A DNA stretch of 39,611 nucleotides from Bacteroidales bacterium (GCA_004552965.1 SFMU01000017.1:1-39611); one strand, 5' to 3'. Positions 32,450 through 39,611 are shown, counted from the stretch's first letter. Program-made: numbers and translations. Notes: generated by a model from the letters alone, not told the origin.

Positions 32450-34072
32450 ATGAAATTTGAAACTATCAGATTGCTGACCACGGCTGCTCTTTTGGCCGTG
32501 GTTGGCGTTTCTTCCCATGCGCAGGCTATTCCATGGGAAGAGAAGGTCCGGATGGCAGAGAACATCGACAGCTATCTTGCCACCGAATATCCTTCTGTAA
32601 TAAAGAAGGTTGTCGTGACTGAGGACAAGGTGACAATCTCCGGAGTCTGCTCCGGCGAAGGATCCTTCCTGCTTGCCGACATCGTTCCATGGCAGGATGT
32701 CACCGAAATGAATACCTTCCCGTACACGGTCGGAATCGGAACGAAAAAGTTCGAGATCACCCTTGACAGGTACGTCAAGGGCAGGGAAGGCATCGACTAC
32801 GACCGTGTCTTCTCCAAATGGGCAGTCGTCAGGCTTGACGGCCCTGTCCAGATTCTTGATTCCCATGCCCGCTATGCCGACGAAGTAGCTCCAAAGGCCA
32901 CTCCGGCTCCTCTCAAGTTGAAGAACAAGAAGGGTTTCGGCGCTGGAGGCGGTGAGCTTTACCTGAAGGAAGTCAAGGAAATAGGCATCGGAAGCGTCAC
33001 TTCCAACATCCATCTGGTGGATGTCATCAGCGGAGAAGGTGAAGACTATGAATATGGTGGTCTCACCTATGCTTTCGGCAAATCCGTCGACAGGATCCGC
33101 AAGCATCTCGGTGCCCTCGCGGAAACAGATGTGGTAGTCTCTGCCATCATTCTCTGCGCGCGGAATTCCGTCTATGCCGATCCTGAGAATGAGGGCGGTT
33201 TCTACGCTATGCCGGACCTTACTTCCGCCAAGGCTTTCAATGTCTATGCGGCTGCTCTTGAATATCTTGCTTCCAGCTATTGGGGCCAGAACGGAGGACG
33301 CATTTCGCATTGGATCATGCAGAATGAGGTAGATATGGGGCATGAGTGGACGAATATGGGTAAACAGCCGGAAACCCGTCTTCTGGACCGTTATGTCAAG
33401 TCGATGAGGGTCTGCTACAACATCGCCCGTCAGTACGACCAGAATGCTTCCGTGCTTGAGTCCATGACGCACAACTGGGTCAACGGTGACGGCGGGTACA
33501 GCCCGAAGAGCATGCTCGAGAAGACACTTGCATATTCAAAGGCCGAAGGTGACTTCCGTTGGGGGATTGCCTACCATCCTTATCCTCAGGACCTCAGCCG
33601 TCCGAAATTCTGGGAGGATGACACCAGGTCCACTTTCGACCGAAACTCCGACTATGTGACTTTCAAGAATCTCGAGGTCATCGATGACTGGATCCTTCAG
33701 AAGGATCATTTCTACAAGGGGAAGAAGAGACCGCTGTTCCTTTCCGAGCAGGGTACCAATTCTCCGTCCTACAGTGAGGAGGATCTGACTCTTCAGGCAG
33801 CCGGTGCCGCCTGGGCTTGGAAGAAGACAGCCGCTCTCAAGGGCATCGATGCCATACAGTGGCATGGCTGGCGTGACCAGAGGGAAGAATTCGGCTTGCG
33901 CATCGGTCTCCATGCCTTTGCGGACGGGGACTATCAGGACTTGCAGCCGAAGCCTGTGTTCAAGGTCTGGGCCGCTGCCGGTACCGCTGAGGAAGACGAG
34001 GTTTTCGCGCCTTATCTTGAGGTCCTCGGCCTGAAGGACTGGAAGGAGATCATGCACAAGGTCTCCAGATAG
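32450..34072 (+). CDS. DUF5722-type putative glycoside hydrolase, secreted copy without binding module (copy 2)
   Basis: Paralogue of the preceding gene. I take the ATG at 32450 (MKFETIRLLTTAALLAVVG, cleavage after SHAQA), one base after the upstream stop (TAATATG), giving 540 residues; an in-frame ATG at 32435 overlaps that stop. It lacks the lipobox and the N-terminal binding module, so it begins directly with the Ig-like part (IDSYLATEYPSVIKKVVVTED). The putative catalytic set is conserved: HWIMQNEVDMG (N292-E293) and LFLSEQGTNSPS (E433), again 140 residues apart, plus WGIAYHPYPQDL and IDAIQWHGWRDQ. Likely periplasmic, acting on fragments imported by the Sus complexes. It is the last gene of the locus; a terminator follows at 34151. 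Confidence 0.7.
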   Translation: MKFETIRLLTTAALLAVVGVSSHAQAIPWEEKVRMAENIDSYLATEYPSVIKKVVVTEDKVTISGVCSGEGSFLLADIVPWQDVTEMNTFPYTVGIGTKKFEITLDRYVKGREGIDYDRVFSKWAVVRLDGPVQILDSHARYADEVAPKATPAPLKLKNKKGFGAGGGELYLKEVKEIGIGSVTSNIHLVDVISGEGEDYEYGGLTYAFGKSVDRIRKHLGALAETDVVVSAIILCARNSVYADPENEGGFYAMPDLTSAKAFNVYAAALEYLASSYWGQNGGRISHWIMQNEVDMGHEWTNMGKQPETRLLDRYVKSMRVCYNIARQYDQNASVLESMTHNWVNGDGGYSPKSMLEKTLAYSKAEGDFRWGIAYHPYPQDLSRPKFWEDDTRSTFDRNSDYVTFKNLEVIDDWILQKDHFYKGKKRPLFLSEQGTNSPSYSEEDLTLQAAGAAWAWKKTAALKGIDAIQWHGWRDQREEFGLRIGLHAFADGDYQDLQPKPVFKVWAAAGTAEEDEVFAPYLEVLGLKDWKEIMHKVSR

Positions 34073-34150
34073 GGTACAATTCTGTTCCATGGAGACCCAG
34101 CCTCCCGGTCCATCAACCAATGGTATAAGAAAGGCTGTTTGACAATAGTT

Positions 34151-34187
34151 GAAGGCGACTGAAAAGTGATTCAGCCGCCTTCTTTCG
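34151..34187 (+). terminator. Terminator at the end of the rhamnose-linked locus
   Basis: GAAGGCGACTGAA (34151-34163) and TTCAGCCGCCTTC (34170-34182) pair over 13 positions with one mismatch and a 6-nt loop, followed by TTTCG. It lies 78 bp after the stop codon. Confidence 0.65.
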
Positions 34188-34220
34188 TATTCACATCTAT
34201 GTCACGGAGCGGAAAGCCGT

Positions 34221-34336
34221 GAGGGGTTACTGCTTTCCGAGCTCTTCCAGAGGGATCACTGCTTTCCGAGCTCTTCCAGAGGGATCACTGCTTTCCGAAC
34301 TCTTCGAGAGGGATTACTGTTTCCGGAACTCTTCCA
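34221..34336. repeat. Four tandem 29-bp repeats that copy the 3' end of dsbD
   Basis: Units at 34221-34249, 34250-34278, 34279-34307 and 34308-34336. The last unit contains the dsbD stop codon (34314-34316) and the codons for its last residues. Read on the minus strand, each copy again encodes LEE(L/F)xKQ followed by a stop, so the gene's tail has been duplicated downstream of itself. Confidence 0.85.
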
Positions 34337-36314
34337 GGCCGGAATTGAGGAATCCGATGAAGCCTTCGACTGAGAGGTCATAGCCTCTTACGGGAAGGAG
34401 CTGGTTGCCTTCGCTGTCGAGGATCACGTAATTAGGCTGGGCATTCACTCCGAATTTGGTCCTTGCTATCCAGGAGTTCTTCCTCCCCAAATCCTTGAGG
34501 ACTTTGCCTTCCGGTGTGGTAATACGTTCGTCCTCGGCAAGTTTGGTCTTGTCGTCGGTGTACAGAGCGACGATGACATATTCATTGCTGAGAATCCGGA
34601 GAACCTCAGGGTCGCTCCAGACTCTCTGCTCCATCTCGCGGCAGTTGACGCAGCCGTGTCCCGTAATGTCCACGAACACTGGCTTGCCCTGCTCTTTCGA
34701 GGCTTCCAGACCTTCCTCGATTGTGAAGTACCCGCTCAGGCCGAGAGGAAGCGTCAGACCACTTCCGGCGCCATGTGCGGATGAAGAAGCGCTCTGCGAT
34801 GCGTGGACGGCTCCTTCGTCACCTTGAGAAGTGGTGCCCGAATATGCCGATATGACGAAGTCCTGCGTCTGGATCGGCGGAAGGTAGCCTGAGAGGGCCT
34901 TCAGCGGCGCGCCCCACATACCCGGAATCATGTAGACGACGAAACTGAACACACCGATTGCGAGAGCGAGCCTTGTCACCGAGAGATGCTCCAGAGGGGA
35001 GTCATTCGCAAAGCGGATCTTGCCCAGAAGGTACAGACCCAGAAGTGTGAAGACGACAATCCAGATTGCAAGATAGATTTCCCTGTCCAGCAGACCCCAG
35101 TGGTAGGTCTGGTCGGCAACGCTCAGGAACTTGAATCCAAGAGCCACTTCTATGAATCCCAGCACAACCTTTACCGTGTTCAGCCATGATCCGCTCTTCA
35201 TCTTCTTCAGAAGGGACGGGAACATGGCGAGAATCGTAAACGGAAGGGCAAAGGCCACTGAGAATGCAAGCATGGTCACCATCGGCGTCCAGAATTCTCC
35301 CTGTGTGGATTTGATCAGGACAGTGCCGACGATAGGACCTGTGCAGGAGAATGACACGAGCACGAGTGTGAGGGCCATGAAGAATATGCCGCCAATGCCT
35401 TTTGCGTTCGATTTCGAGTCTGTCTTGTTTGACAGGCTGCTTGGGAGTTCGATCTCGAATGCTCCGAAGAACGATGCGGCGAAGACCATGAACACTGCGA
35501 AGAACAGCAGGTTAGGCAACCAGTGAGTGGCAAGCCAGTTGAATATGTCGGCTGTCACCGATTCTCCTCCGACGATCCAGGTTATGCCGATGATGATGCA
35601 GATCGGAACCGTGTAGAGAAGTACGATGAAGAGGCCGTACAGGAAGGCCTTGAGCCGTCCCTCCGCCGGAGAGGACGACTGCTTCATGAAGAAGGAAATC
35701 GTCATCGGTACCATCGGGAAGACACAAGGCGTCAGAAGCATTGCGAATCCCCAAAGGATGGCTTCGATGATCAGTCCCCATATTCCTCCTCCTTTCTCCT
35801 CCTTTCCTTCTTCCGGACCGATTGCGGTATCAGCCCCGTTCTCCGGACCGATTGCGGTGGATGAGGCATCAGCCCCGTCTCCGACTTCCACTTCGAACTG
35901 AAACTCCTCCGGAGCCGCGCAGAACATGTCGTTGCAGGCGCTCCAGCTGATCGTTCCCTTGAGAGTCTTGCTGCCCTCGACCCTGACGGTCTGCCTGAAG
36001 ACTGCGGTTTCGTAGAACACCTCGGAACCGTCCAGCTCGCTCGGCGTGGTGACCGGTACAAGCTCGCCTTCGACAGTCAGTCCTTCGGTCTGTTCGAAGG
36101 TCACGGCCACCGGATTGTATGGATCGGAAACAGAATAGATGTGCCAACCGTCGATGATGTCGGCTGTGAATGTCAGCACGCAGCCTTCGGCGGTCTTCTC
36201 CCCGGCAGTTACTTTCCAGGTCGCAGTTGCCTCCGGTGCCTGTGCAAAAGCAGCTGTGCCCCACATAAGGAGCACAGCCAGCTTTGCCATGATATTCCTG
36301 AATGCAGGTTTCAT
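34314..36314 (-). CDS. dsbD: Thiol:disulfide interchange protein DsbD
   Basis: The 666-residue protein moves electrons from cytoplasmic thioredoxin to periplasmic thiols. It has a signal peptide (to AFAQA, residue 26), an N-terminal DsbD-alpha-like domain with SACNDMFCAAPEEF, a linker with a repeated AIGPE(N/E)G motif (about 155-172), a polytopic core (about 180-470) with the two conserved membrane cysteines in TPCVFPMVPMT and FSCTGPIVG, and a C-terminal thioredoxin domain with GHGCVNCREME (C555, C558). All three cysteine pairs are present, so it is a complete DsbD rather than CcdA. It starts 17 bp after the rny stop codon and is probably cotranscribed with it. The 3' end lies inside a 29-bp tandem repeat. 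Confidence 0.95.
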   Translation of the reverse strand: MKPAFRNIMAKLAVLLMWGTAAFAQAPEATATWKVTAGEKTAEGCVLTFTADIIDGWHIYSVSDPYNPVAVTFEQTEGLTVEGELVPVTTPSELDGSEVFYETAVFRQTVRVEGSKTLKGTISWSACNDMFCAAPEEFQFEVEVGDGADASSTAIGPENGADTAIGPEEGKEEKGGGIWGLIIEAILWGFAMLLTPCVFPMVPMTISFFMKQSSSPAEGRLKAFLYGLFIVLLYTVPICIIIGITWIVGGESVTADIFNWLATHWLPNLLFFAVFMVFAASFFGAFEIELPSSLSNKTDSKSNAKGIGGIFFMALTLVLVSFSCTGPIVGTVLIKSTQGEFWTPMVTMLAFSVAFALPFTILAMFPSLLKKMKSGSWLNTVKVVLGFIEVALGFKFLSVADQTYHWGLLDREIYLAIWIVVFTLLGLYLLGKIRFANDSPLEHLSVTRLALAIGVFSFVVYMIPGMWGAPLKALSGYLPPIQTQDFVISAYSGTTSQGDEGAVHASQSASSSAHGAGSGLTLPLGLSGYFTIEEGLEASKEQGKPVFVDITGHGCVNCREMEQRVWSDPEVLRILSNEYVIVALYTDDKTKLAEDERITTPEGKVLKDLGRKNSWIARTKFGVNAQPNYVILDSEGNQLLPVRGYDLSVEGFIGFLNSGLEEFRKQ

Positions 36315-36331
36315 AGTCGTTGGTCTGTTTG

Positions 36332-37867
36332 TTATTTTGCGTATGCCACTGAACGTGTCTCCCTGATGACGGTGATCTTGACCTGTCCAGGATACGTCAT
36401 TTCTTCCTGAATCTTCTGGGCGATGTCGGCAGAAAGCCTTGAGGCCTGGTCGTCACTGACCTCCTCAGCTCCGACAATCACGCGCAGTTCGCGTCCGGCC
36501 TGGATCGCGTAGCTCTTTGTGACTCCATGGTAGGCGGCTGCAAGATCTTCCATTCCCTTGAGTCTCTTGATGTAGGACTCGATGACTTCACGGCGTGCTC
36601 CAGGGCGTGCTCCTGAAATGGCGTCTCCGATCATCACGAGAGGGGAGATGATGGAGGTCATCTCGATCTCTTCGTGGTGAGCTCCGATGGCGTTGCAGAC
36701 ATCCGGCTTTTCCTTGTACTGCTCCGCGAGCCTCATTCCGAGAAGTGCGTGTGGAAGCTCCGGCTCATCCTCAGAGACCTTTCCGATGTCGTGGAGAAGT
36801 CCGGCTCTCTTTGCAACCTTAGGGTTCAGACCAAGCTCGGATGCCATTGTGGCACAGAGGTTGGCGACTTCCCTGGAGTGCTGGAGAAGGTTCTGGCCGT
36901 AGGAAGAACGGTACTTCATCCTTCCGATGAGTTTGACCAGTTCGATGTTCATTCCGTGGATGCCAAGGTCGATGCAGGTGCGCTTTCCTGTCTCCAGAAT
37001 CTCTTCCTCAAGCTGCTTCTTCACCTTGGTGACGACCTCCTCGATCCTTGCAGGATGGATCCTGCCGTCGATTACAAGCTGGTGGAGCGCCAGTCTGGCT
37101 ACCTCCCTGCGAACCGGGTCGAATGCCGAGAGAAGGATGGCATCAGGAGTGTCGTCGACCACGATCTCGACACCTGTCGCAGCCTCCAGAGCCCTGATGT
37201 TGCGGCCTTCGCGTCCGATTATCCTACCCTTGATCTCATCGTTCTCGATAGGGAAGGTAGTGACCGCATTCTCGATAGCTGTTTCGGTGGCCGTCCTCTG
37301 GATGGTGTTGATCACGATTCTCTTGGCTTCCTTGGAAGCATTGAGCCTGGCCTCGTCCATGGTGTCGTTGATGTAGGCCTGGGCTTCGGAACGGGCTTCC
37401 GCCTTCATGTTCTCCATCAGGATGTTCTTGGCATCCTGAGCGCTCATCCCGGCAATCACCTCGAGCTGCTTGTTGACCTGGGCGGTCTTCTTTTCATATT
37501 CATCCTCCTTCTTTGCGAGATTCTCCTGCTGGGCGATGAATGACTGTCTTGCGCTTTCGCTTTCGCGGATCTTCTTCTGCAGCTCGTTGTTCTGCTGGTT
37601 CAGGTTCTGCTCTTTCTGGCGGATCCTGTTCTCGGCATCCTTGAGCTGGCTGTTCTTGTCGTTGACATATTTGTCATGCTCGCTTTTGAGCTGGAGGAAC
37701 TTCTCCTTGGCCTGATGGATCTTTTCGTTCTTGATGTTCTGGGCCTCGACCTCAGCCTGCGCAATGATTTCGTTTTTGCGTCCGTTCAGGACAATGCGCT
37801 GGATGACGGTGTAGGCCGCTATTGCAATGGCGGCTCCGATCAGGGAGCAGATTATGTAAGCTATCAT
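36332..37867 (-). CDS. rny: Ribonuclease Y
   Basis: The 511-residue endoribonuclease has an N-terminal membrane anchor (MIAYIICSLIGAAIAIAAYTVIQ), a long charged coiled coil (about 30-190), a KH domain (about 205-265; IKGRIIGREGRNIRALEAATG) and an HD domain with RAGLLHDIGKVSEDE and the second histidine block IGAHHEEIE. RNase Y starts mRNA decay from the membrane and is used by many Bacteroidota that lack RNase E. Length and order match the family. It lies downstream of the 6S-like RNA and zapA on the same strand; a terminator at 37953-37976 separates them. I see no TAnnTTTG promoter in the 85 bp between that terminator and the start. Confidence 0.96.
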   Translation of the reverse strand: MIAYIICSLIGAAIAIAAYTVIQRIVLNGRKNEIIAQAEVEAQNIKNEKIHQAKEKFLQLKSEHDKYVNDKNSQLKDAENRIRQKEQNLNQQNNELQKKIRESESARQSFIAQQENLAKKEDEYEKKTAQVNKQLEVIAGMSAQDAKNILMENMKAEARSEAQAYINDTMDEARLNASKEAKRIVINTIQRTATETAIENAVTTFPIENDEIKGRIIGREGRNIRALEAATGVEIVVDDTPDAILLSAFDPVRREVARLALHQLVIDGRIHPARIEEVVTKVKKQLEEEILETGKRTCIDLGIHGMNIELVKLIGRMKYRSSYGQNLLQHSREVANLCATMASELGLNPKVAKRAGLLHDIGKVSEDEPELPHALLGMRLAEQYKEKPDVCNAIGAHHEEIEMTSIISPLVMIGDAISGARPGARREVIESYIKRLKGMEDLAAAYHGVTKSYAIQAGRELRVIVGAEEVSDDQASRLSADIAQKIQEEMTYPGQVKITVIRETRSVAYAK

Positions 37868-37952
37868 AACTTTATTTGTACAATTTGAATTGGTTCAACT
37901 GTTTCTCCTGTTTCCGTTACGTGGTGTATCTGCCTCGTTGTGCGGGGCATAT

Positions 37953-37976
37953 GAAAAAAGACGACCACCGGCGTCT
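37953..37976 (-). terminator. Terminator downstream of the 6S-like RNA
   Basis: On the minus strand AGACG (37976-37972) pairs with CGTCT (37963-37959); inner CC and GG extend the stem with one bulged T. Six T follow (overlapping 37959-37954). Confidence 0.55.
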
Positions 37977-38005
37977 GACCGATTGATCGTCTGGAATATT
38001 CAAAG

Positions 38006-38190
38006 AAAAAAGCCGTCAGTCGCTGTCAAAAATCTTAAATGATAAGATTTGAGATCCGTTGCGGTTCGGAAATCCATCGTCGCTTCTGAAGCAATCCCCG
38101 AAGGTAACCTTGGCCTGTCCTTGTCGCTCCGAGTTAACCCGGTTCCGTAGAACTTGTTGATTTCAGCACGTGGGACTAACGGCCGTTTTT
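38006..38190 (-). ncRNA. ssrS: Probable 6S RNA
   Basis: No protein fits this 170-bp gap. On the minus strand the 5' arm GGCCGTTAGTC (38184-38174) pairs with GACTGACGGCT (38021-38011) in 11 bp with two G-U pairs, and after one mismatch four A pair with the T-run; inside it GCTGAAATC pairs with GATTT-(4-nt bulge)-CAGC. This is a long, bulged closing stem. Further in come GTTC-TACG-GAAC, an apical stem CCAAGG-TTA-CCTTCGG and a 3'-side hairpin AAATCTTA-TCATT-TAAGATTT, matching the central-bubble plan of 6S RNA, which sequesters RNA polymerase. Length (about 185 nt) and the position after zapA match 6S genes in other bacteria. The G-U pairs and flanking genes favour the minus strand. Exact ends are uncertain; a covariance model search would settle it. 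Confidence 0.65.
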
Positions 38191-38472
38191 CTCTATGTCT
38201 TTCAGGTATGATTCGATGTCTTCCTCAAGCTTTCCGGCTTCGCTGTTCGCCTCGGCGAGTTTCTTCTGGCTCATCAGTCTGCTGACCGATTCGGTGATTG
38301 CAACGAAGGCCAGTTTGTCAGATAACGGCTTGCCGGGATACTTCGCATCGTACGCGGCGAGTTTCTGGTTTATCGTCTCGGCCGCGAGTCTGAGCATCTG
38401 CTCCATTTCGGGAGAATTCGCCTTGAGGGGATACTCCTTGCCTGCAATCCTTATTTTGATGCTCTGCTCCAT
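38176..38472 (-). CDS. zapA: Cell division protein ZapA
   Basis: From the ATG at 38472 the product has 98 residues (MEQSIKIRIAGKEYPLKAN); a longer in-frame start at 38499 would overlap the upstream gene. The N-terminal beta-hairpin domain with SPEMEQMLRLAAETINQKLAAY, then LAFVAITESVSRLMSQK and a C-terminal coiled coil (KLAEANSEAGKLEEDIESYLKDIEKN) match ZapA, which cross-links FtsZ filaments at the division ring. It begins 2 bp after the coiled-coil gene, so the two form an operon. Its last codons and TAG stop lie in the 5' arm of the putative 6S RNA. Confidence 0.85.
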   Translation of the reverse strand: MEQSIKIRIAGKEYPLKANSPEMEQMLRLAAETINQKLAAYDAKYPGKPLSDKLAFVAITESVSRLMSQKKLAEANSEAGKLEEDIESYLKDIEKNGR

Positions 38473-38474
38473 AA

Positions 38475-38753
38475 TCAATTTTCCATCAGCGAGATGCACT
38501 TGTCAATCTCCTTGATGAGCCTGTCTATCTTCTCTTTTGCGCCGCTGTCGCTTCCGGCCGGCGCCATGAAAGCTTCCGTAAGACGTAGATTGTCAACCTG
38601 ATGTTCCAAATCTTCAATCCGTCTGAGACAGGATTCGTTGTCAGCTCTGCTCTGTGCGAGCTCTTTCTCCAGAGTCTCACGTCTGGACTTTTCGTTCTCG
38701 TACAGCGCAATCAACTTTTCGATATTGTTCTTTATACCTTCAAGCATTTGCAC
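38475..38753 (-). CDS. Small coiled-coil protein upstream of zapA
   Basis: The 92-residue product is almost entirely charged helix with heptad-like spacing (IEKLIALYENEKSRRETLEKEL, IEDLEHQVDNLRL), a short glycine/alanine break (FMAPAGSDSGAK) and a final helix. It has no signal peptide or membrane segment. The position directly before zapA and the coiled-coil nature suggest a ZapB-like or other divisome partner, but there is no motif to prove it. An alternative ATG two codons later (38747) is equally possible. A strong promoter lies about 30 bp upstream. Confidence 0.75.
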   Translation of the reverse strand: MQMLEGIKNNIEKLIALYENEKSRRETLEKELAQSRADNESCLRRIEDLEHQVDNLRLTEAFMAPAGSDSGAKEKIDRLIKEIDKCISLMEN

Positions 38754-38783
38754 AAGGCTGCCAATAATTTACCTGCCTGTCTG

Positions 38784-38813
38784 CAAATTTAGCAATTATT
38801 CTCAATATTTCAA
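38784..38813 (-). promoter_or_regulatory. Promoter of the coiled-coil/zapA/6S unit
   Basis: On the minus strand TAAATTTG (38784-38791) fits TAnnTTTG and TTG (38811-38813) lies exactly 19 bp upstream. This is one of the best matches in the window. Confidence 0.7.
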
Positions 38814-38838
38814 GGTTCTTTTATCAATGAAATATGGC

Positions 38839-38846
38839 TATCTTTG
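38839..38846 (+). promoter_or_regulatory. -7 box of the CobW-family gene
   Basis: TATCTTTG fits TAnnTTTG and lies 40 bp upstream of the ATG at 38887. The -33 region (TTCT) is a poor match. Confidence 0.45.
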
Positions 38847-38886
38847 TAGACCTTGAACATGGATTCAAAACTGTTCGGAAACAACT

Positions 38887-39611
38887 ATGACAATCACAAT
38901 TCAGAATAGGGAAATACCGGTGCTTCTTCTGACGGGATATCTCGGAAGCGGCAAGACTACATTGCTCAACAGAATACTCAACAACCGCAAGGGAATACGT
39001 TTCGCCGTGATCGTCAATGACATCGGCGAAGTCAACATCGATGCCGACCTTATCCAGAAGGGAGGTGTCGTCGGCAGTACTGACGACAGTCTCGTCCCTC
39101 TTCAGAACGGCTGCATCTGCTGCACCCTGAAGATGGACCTCGTCAACCAGCTCAATGACCTTTGCCGCGCGGACCGTTTCGACTACATCGTCATAGAGGC
39201 CAGCGGCATCTGCGAGCCGGCACCGATTGCGCAGACCATCTGCGGAGCGCCATCCATGCTTCCTGAATATGCCAGGGGCAACACACCGAAGCTCGACTGC
39301 ATCGTGACAGTCGTCGATGCTCTCAGGATGCAGAGCGAATTCGACTGCGGGGAAGCCCTCCGCAAGGATGAAATCGGCGAAGAGGACATCGAGAATCTTG
39401 TCATCCAGCAGATCGAATTCTGCAACATCGTGCTTCTCAACAAGGCCTCGGAAGTCACTCCTTCCGAACTCGGAAGGGTGAAGGCTATAGTCGCGGCTCT
39501 GAACCCGAAGGCTGAAATCATAGAGTGCGACTGGTGTGATGTGGACTTCGACAGGATTCTGGGCACAGGCAAGTTCGACTTCGACAAGGTCGCTACTTCC
39601 GCAGCCTGGAT
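38887..39611 (+). CDS. CobW/COG0523-family GTPase, metal chaperone (cut by window end)
   Basis: About 241 residues are present and the frame is open to the end of the window. It begins MTITIQNREIPVLLLTGYLG, with Walker A GYLGSGKTT (17-25), VIVNDIGEVNID, the metal-binding CxCC in NGCICCT (C76, C78, C79), the Walker B-like FDYIVIEASGICEP, and the G4-like LLNKASEVTP. These are the hallmarks of COG0523 (CobW, YjiA, ZNG1) GTPases, which deliver zinc or cobalt to client enzymes. The C-terminal CobW_C domain lies beyond the window. The client is unknown; no Zur site or zinc-related neighbour is visible. An overlapping ATG at 38859 is in another frame and soon stops. Confidence 0.9.
   Translation, partial: MTITIQNREIPVLLLTGYLGSGKTTLLNRILNNRKGIRFAVIVNDIGEVNIDADLIQKGGVVGSTDDSLVPLQNGCICCTLKMDLVNQLNDLCRADRFDYIVIEASGICEPAPIAQTICGAPSMLPEYARGNTPKLDCIVTVVDALRMQSEFDCGEALRKDEIGEEDIENLVIQQIEFCNIVLLNKASEVTPSELGRVKAIVAALNPKAEIIECDWCDVDFDRILGTGKFDFDKVATSAAW

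Noticed and set aside
38006..38190. The structured RNA read on the plus strand
   Set aside because: The closing stem also folds on the plus strand, but its G-U pairs would become A-C mismatches, and all flanking genes are on the minus strand.

Overview
The window reads as one contig from a Bacteroidales-type Bacteroidota chromosome, probably a gut or rumen lineage (rank below order is inference). Support: two SusC/SusD pairs, several SPII lipoproteins, repeated -7 boxes of the form TAnnTTTG, start codons in AT-rich contexts without clear Shine-Dalgarno sequences, and a housekeeping set (recF, DUF721/DciA-like, GSCFA, TPR protein, rny-6S-zapA) typical of the phylum. Both ends are cut inside genes: an acyl-CoA carboxyltransferase on the left and a CobW-type GTPase on the right.

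Left third (1-9.7 kb): housekeeping genes. On the minus strand a membrane-anchored TPR protein and YebC form an operon ending in a terminator that abuts the promoter of the carboxyltransferase. On the plus strand come recF and a DUF721/DciA-like gene, pdxB and lysA. Then ffh and a GSCFA-domain gene (minus) and an unidentified outer-membrane-type protein (plus). Short tandem repeats of 17-19 bp sit at three gene boundaries here, and a 29-bp repeat sits at the end of dsbD further right.

Centre (9.7-34.2 kb): a polysaccharide utilization locus built around L-rhamnose. A divergent AraC-family regulator faces rhaB-rhaA-rhaT, which is followed on the same strand by susC-susD, a second susC-susD, a modular surface-glycan-binding lipoprotein, two tandem GH71/GH99-like proteins with C-terminal CBM9-like domains, and two tandem DUF5722-type proteins with a clan GH-A-like pair of glutamates. 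No recognised rhamnosidase (GH78, GH106), lyase or sulfatase is present, so the glycan-cleaving work would fall on two poorly characterised families. Each family has one lipoprotein copy and one copy with an ordinary signal peptide, suggesting a two-compartment scheme: cutting outside the cell, import by SusCD, trimming in the periplasm, then RhaT uptake and RhaA/RhaB catabolism. The rhamnulose-1-phosphate aldolase and lactaldehyde reductase genes are absent from the cluster.

Right end (34.2-39.6 kb): minus-strand dsbD and rny, then a structured RNA best read as 6S RNA whose closing stem overlaps the zapA stop codon, then zapA and a coiled-coil gene behind a strong TAnnTTTG promoter. The CobW/COG0523 GTPase is divergent from it. 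I judge the rhamnose-linked locus with its two paired enzyme families to be the most promising candidate for undescribed biology.
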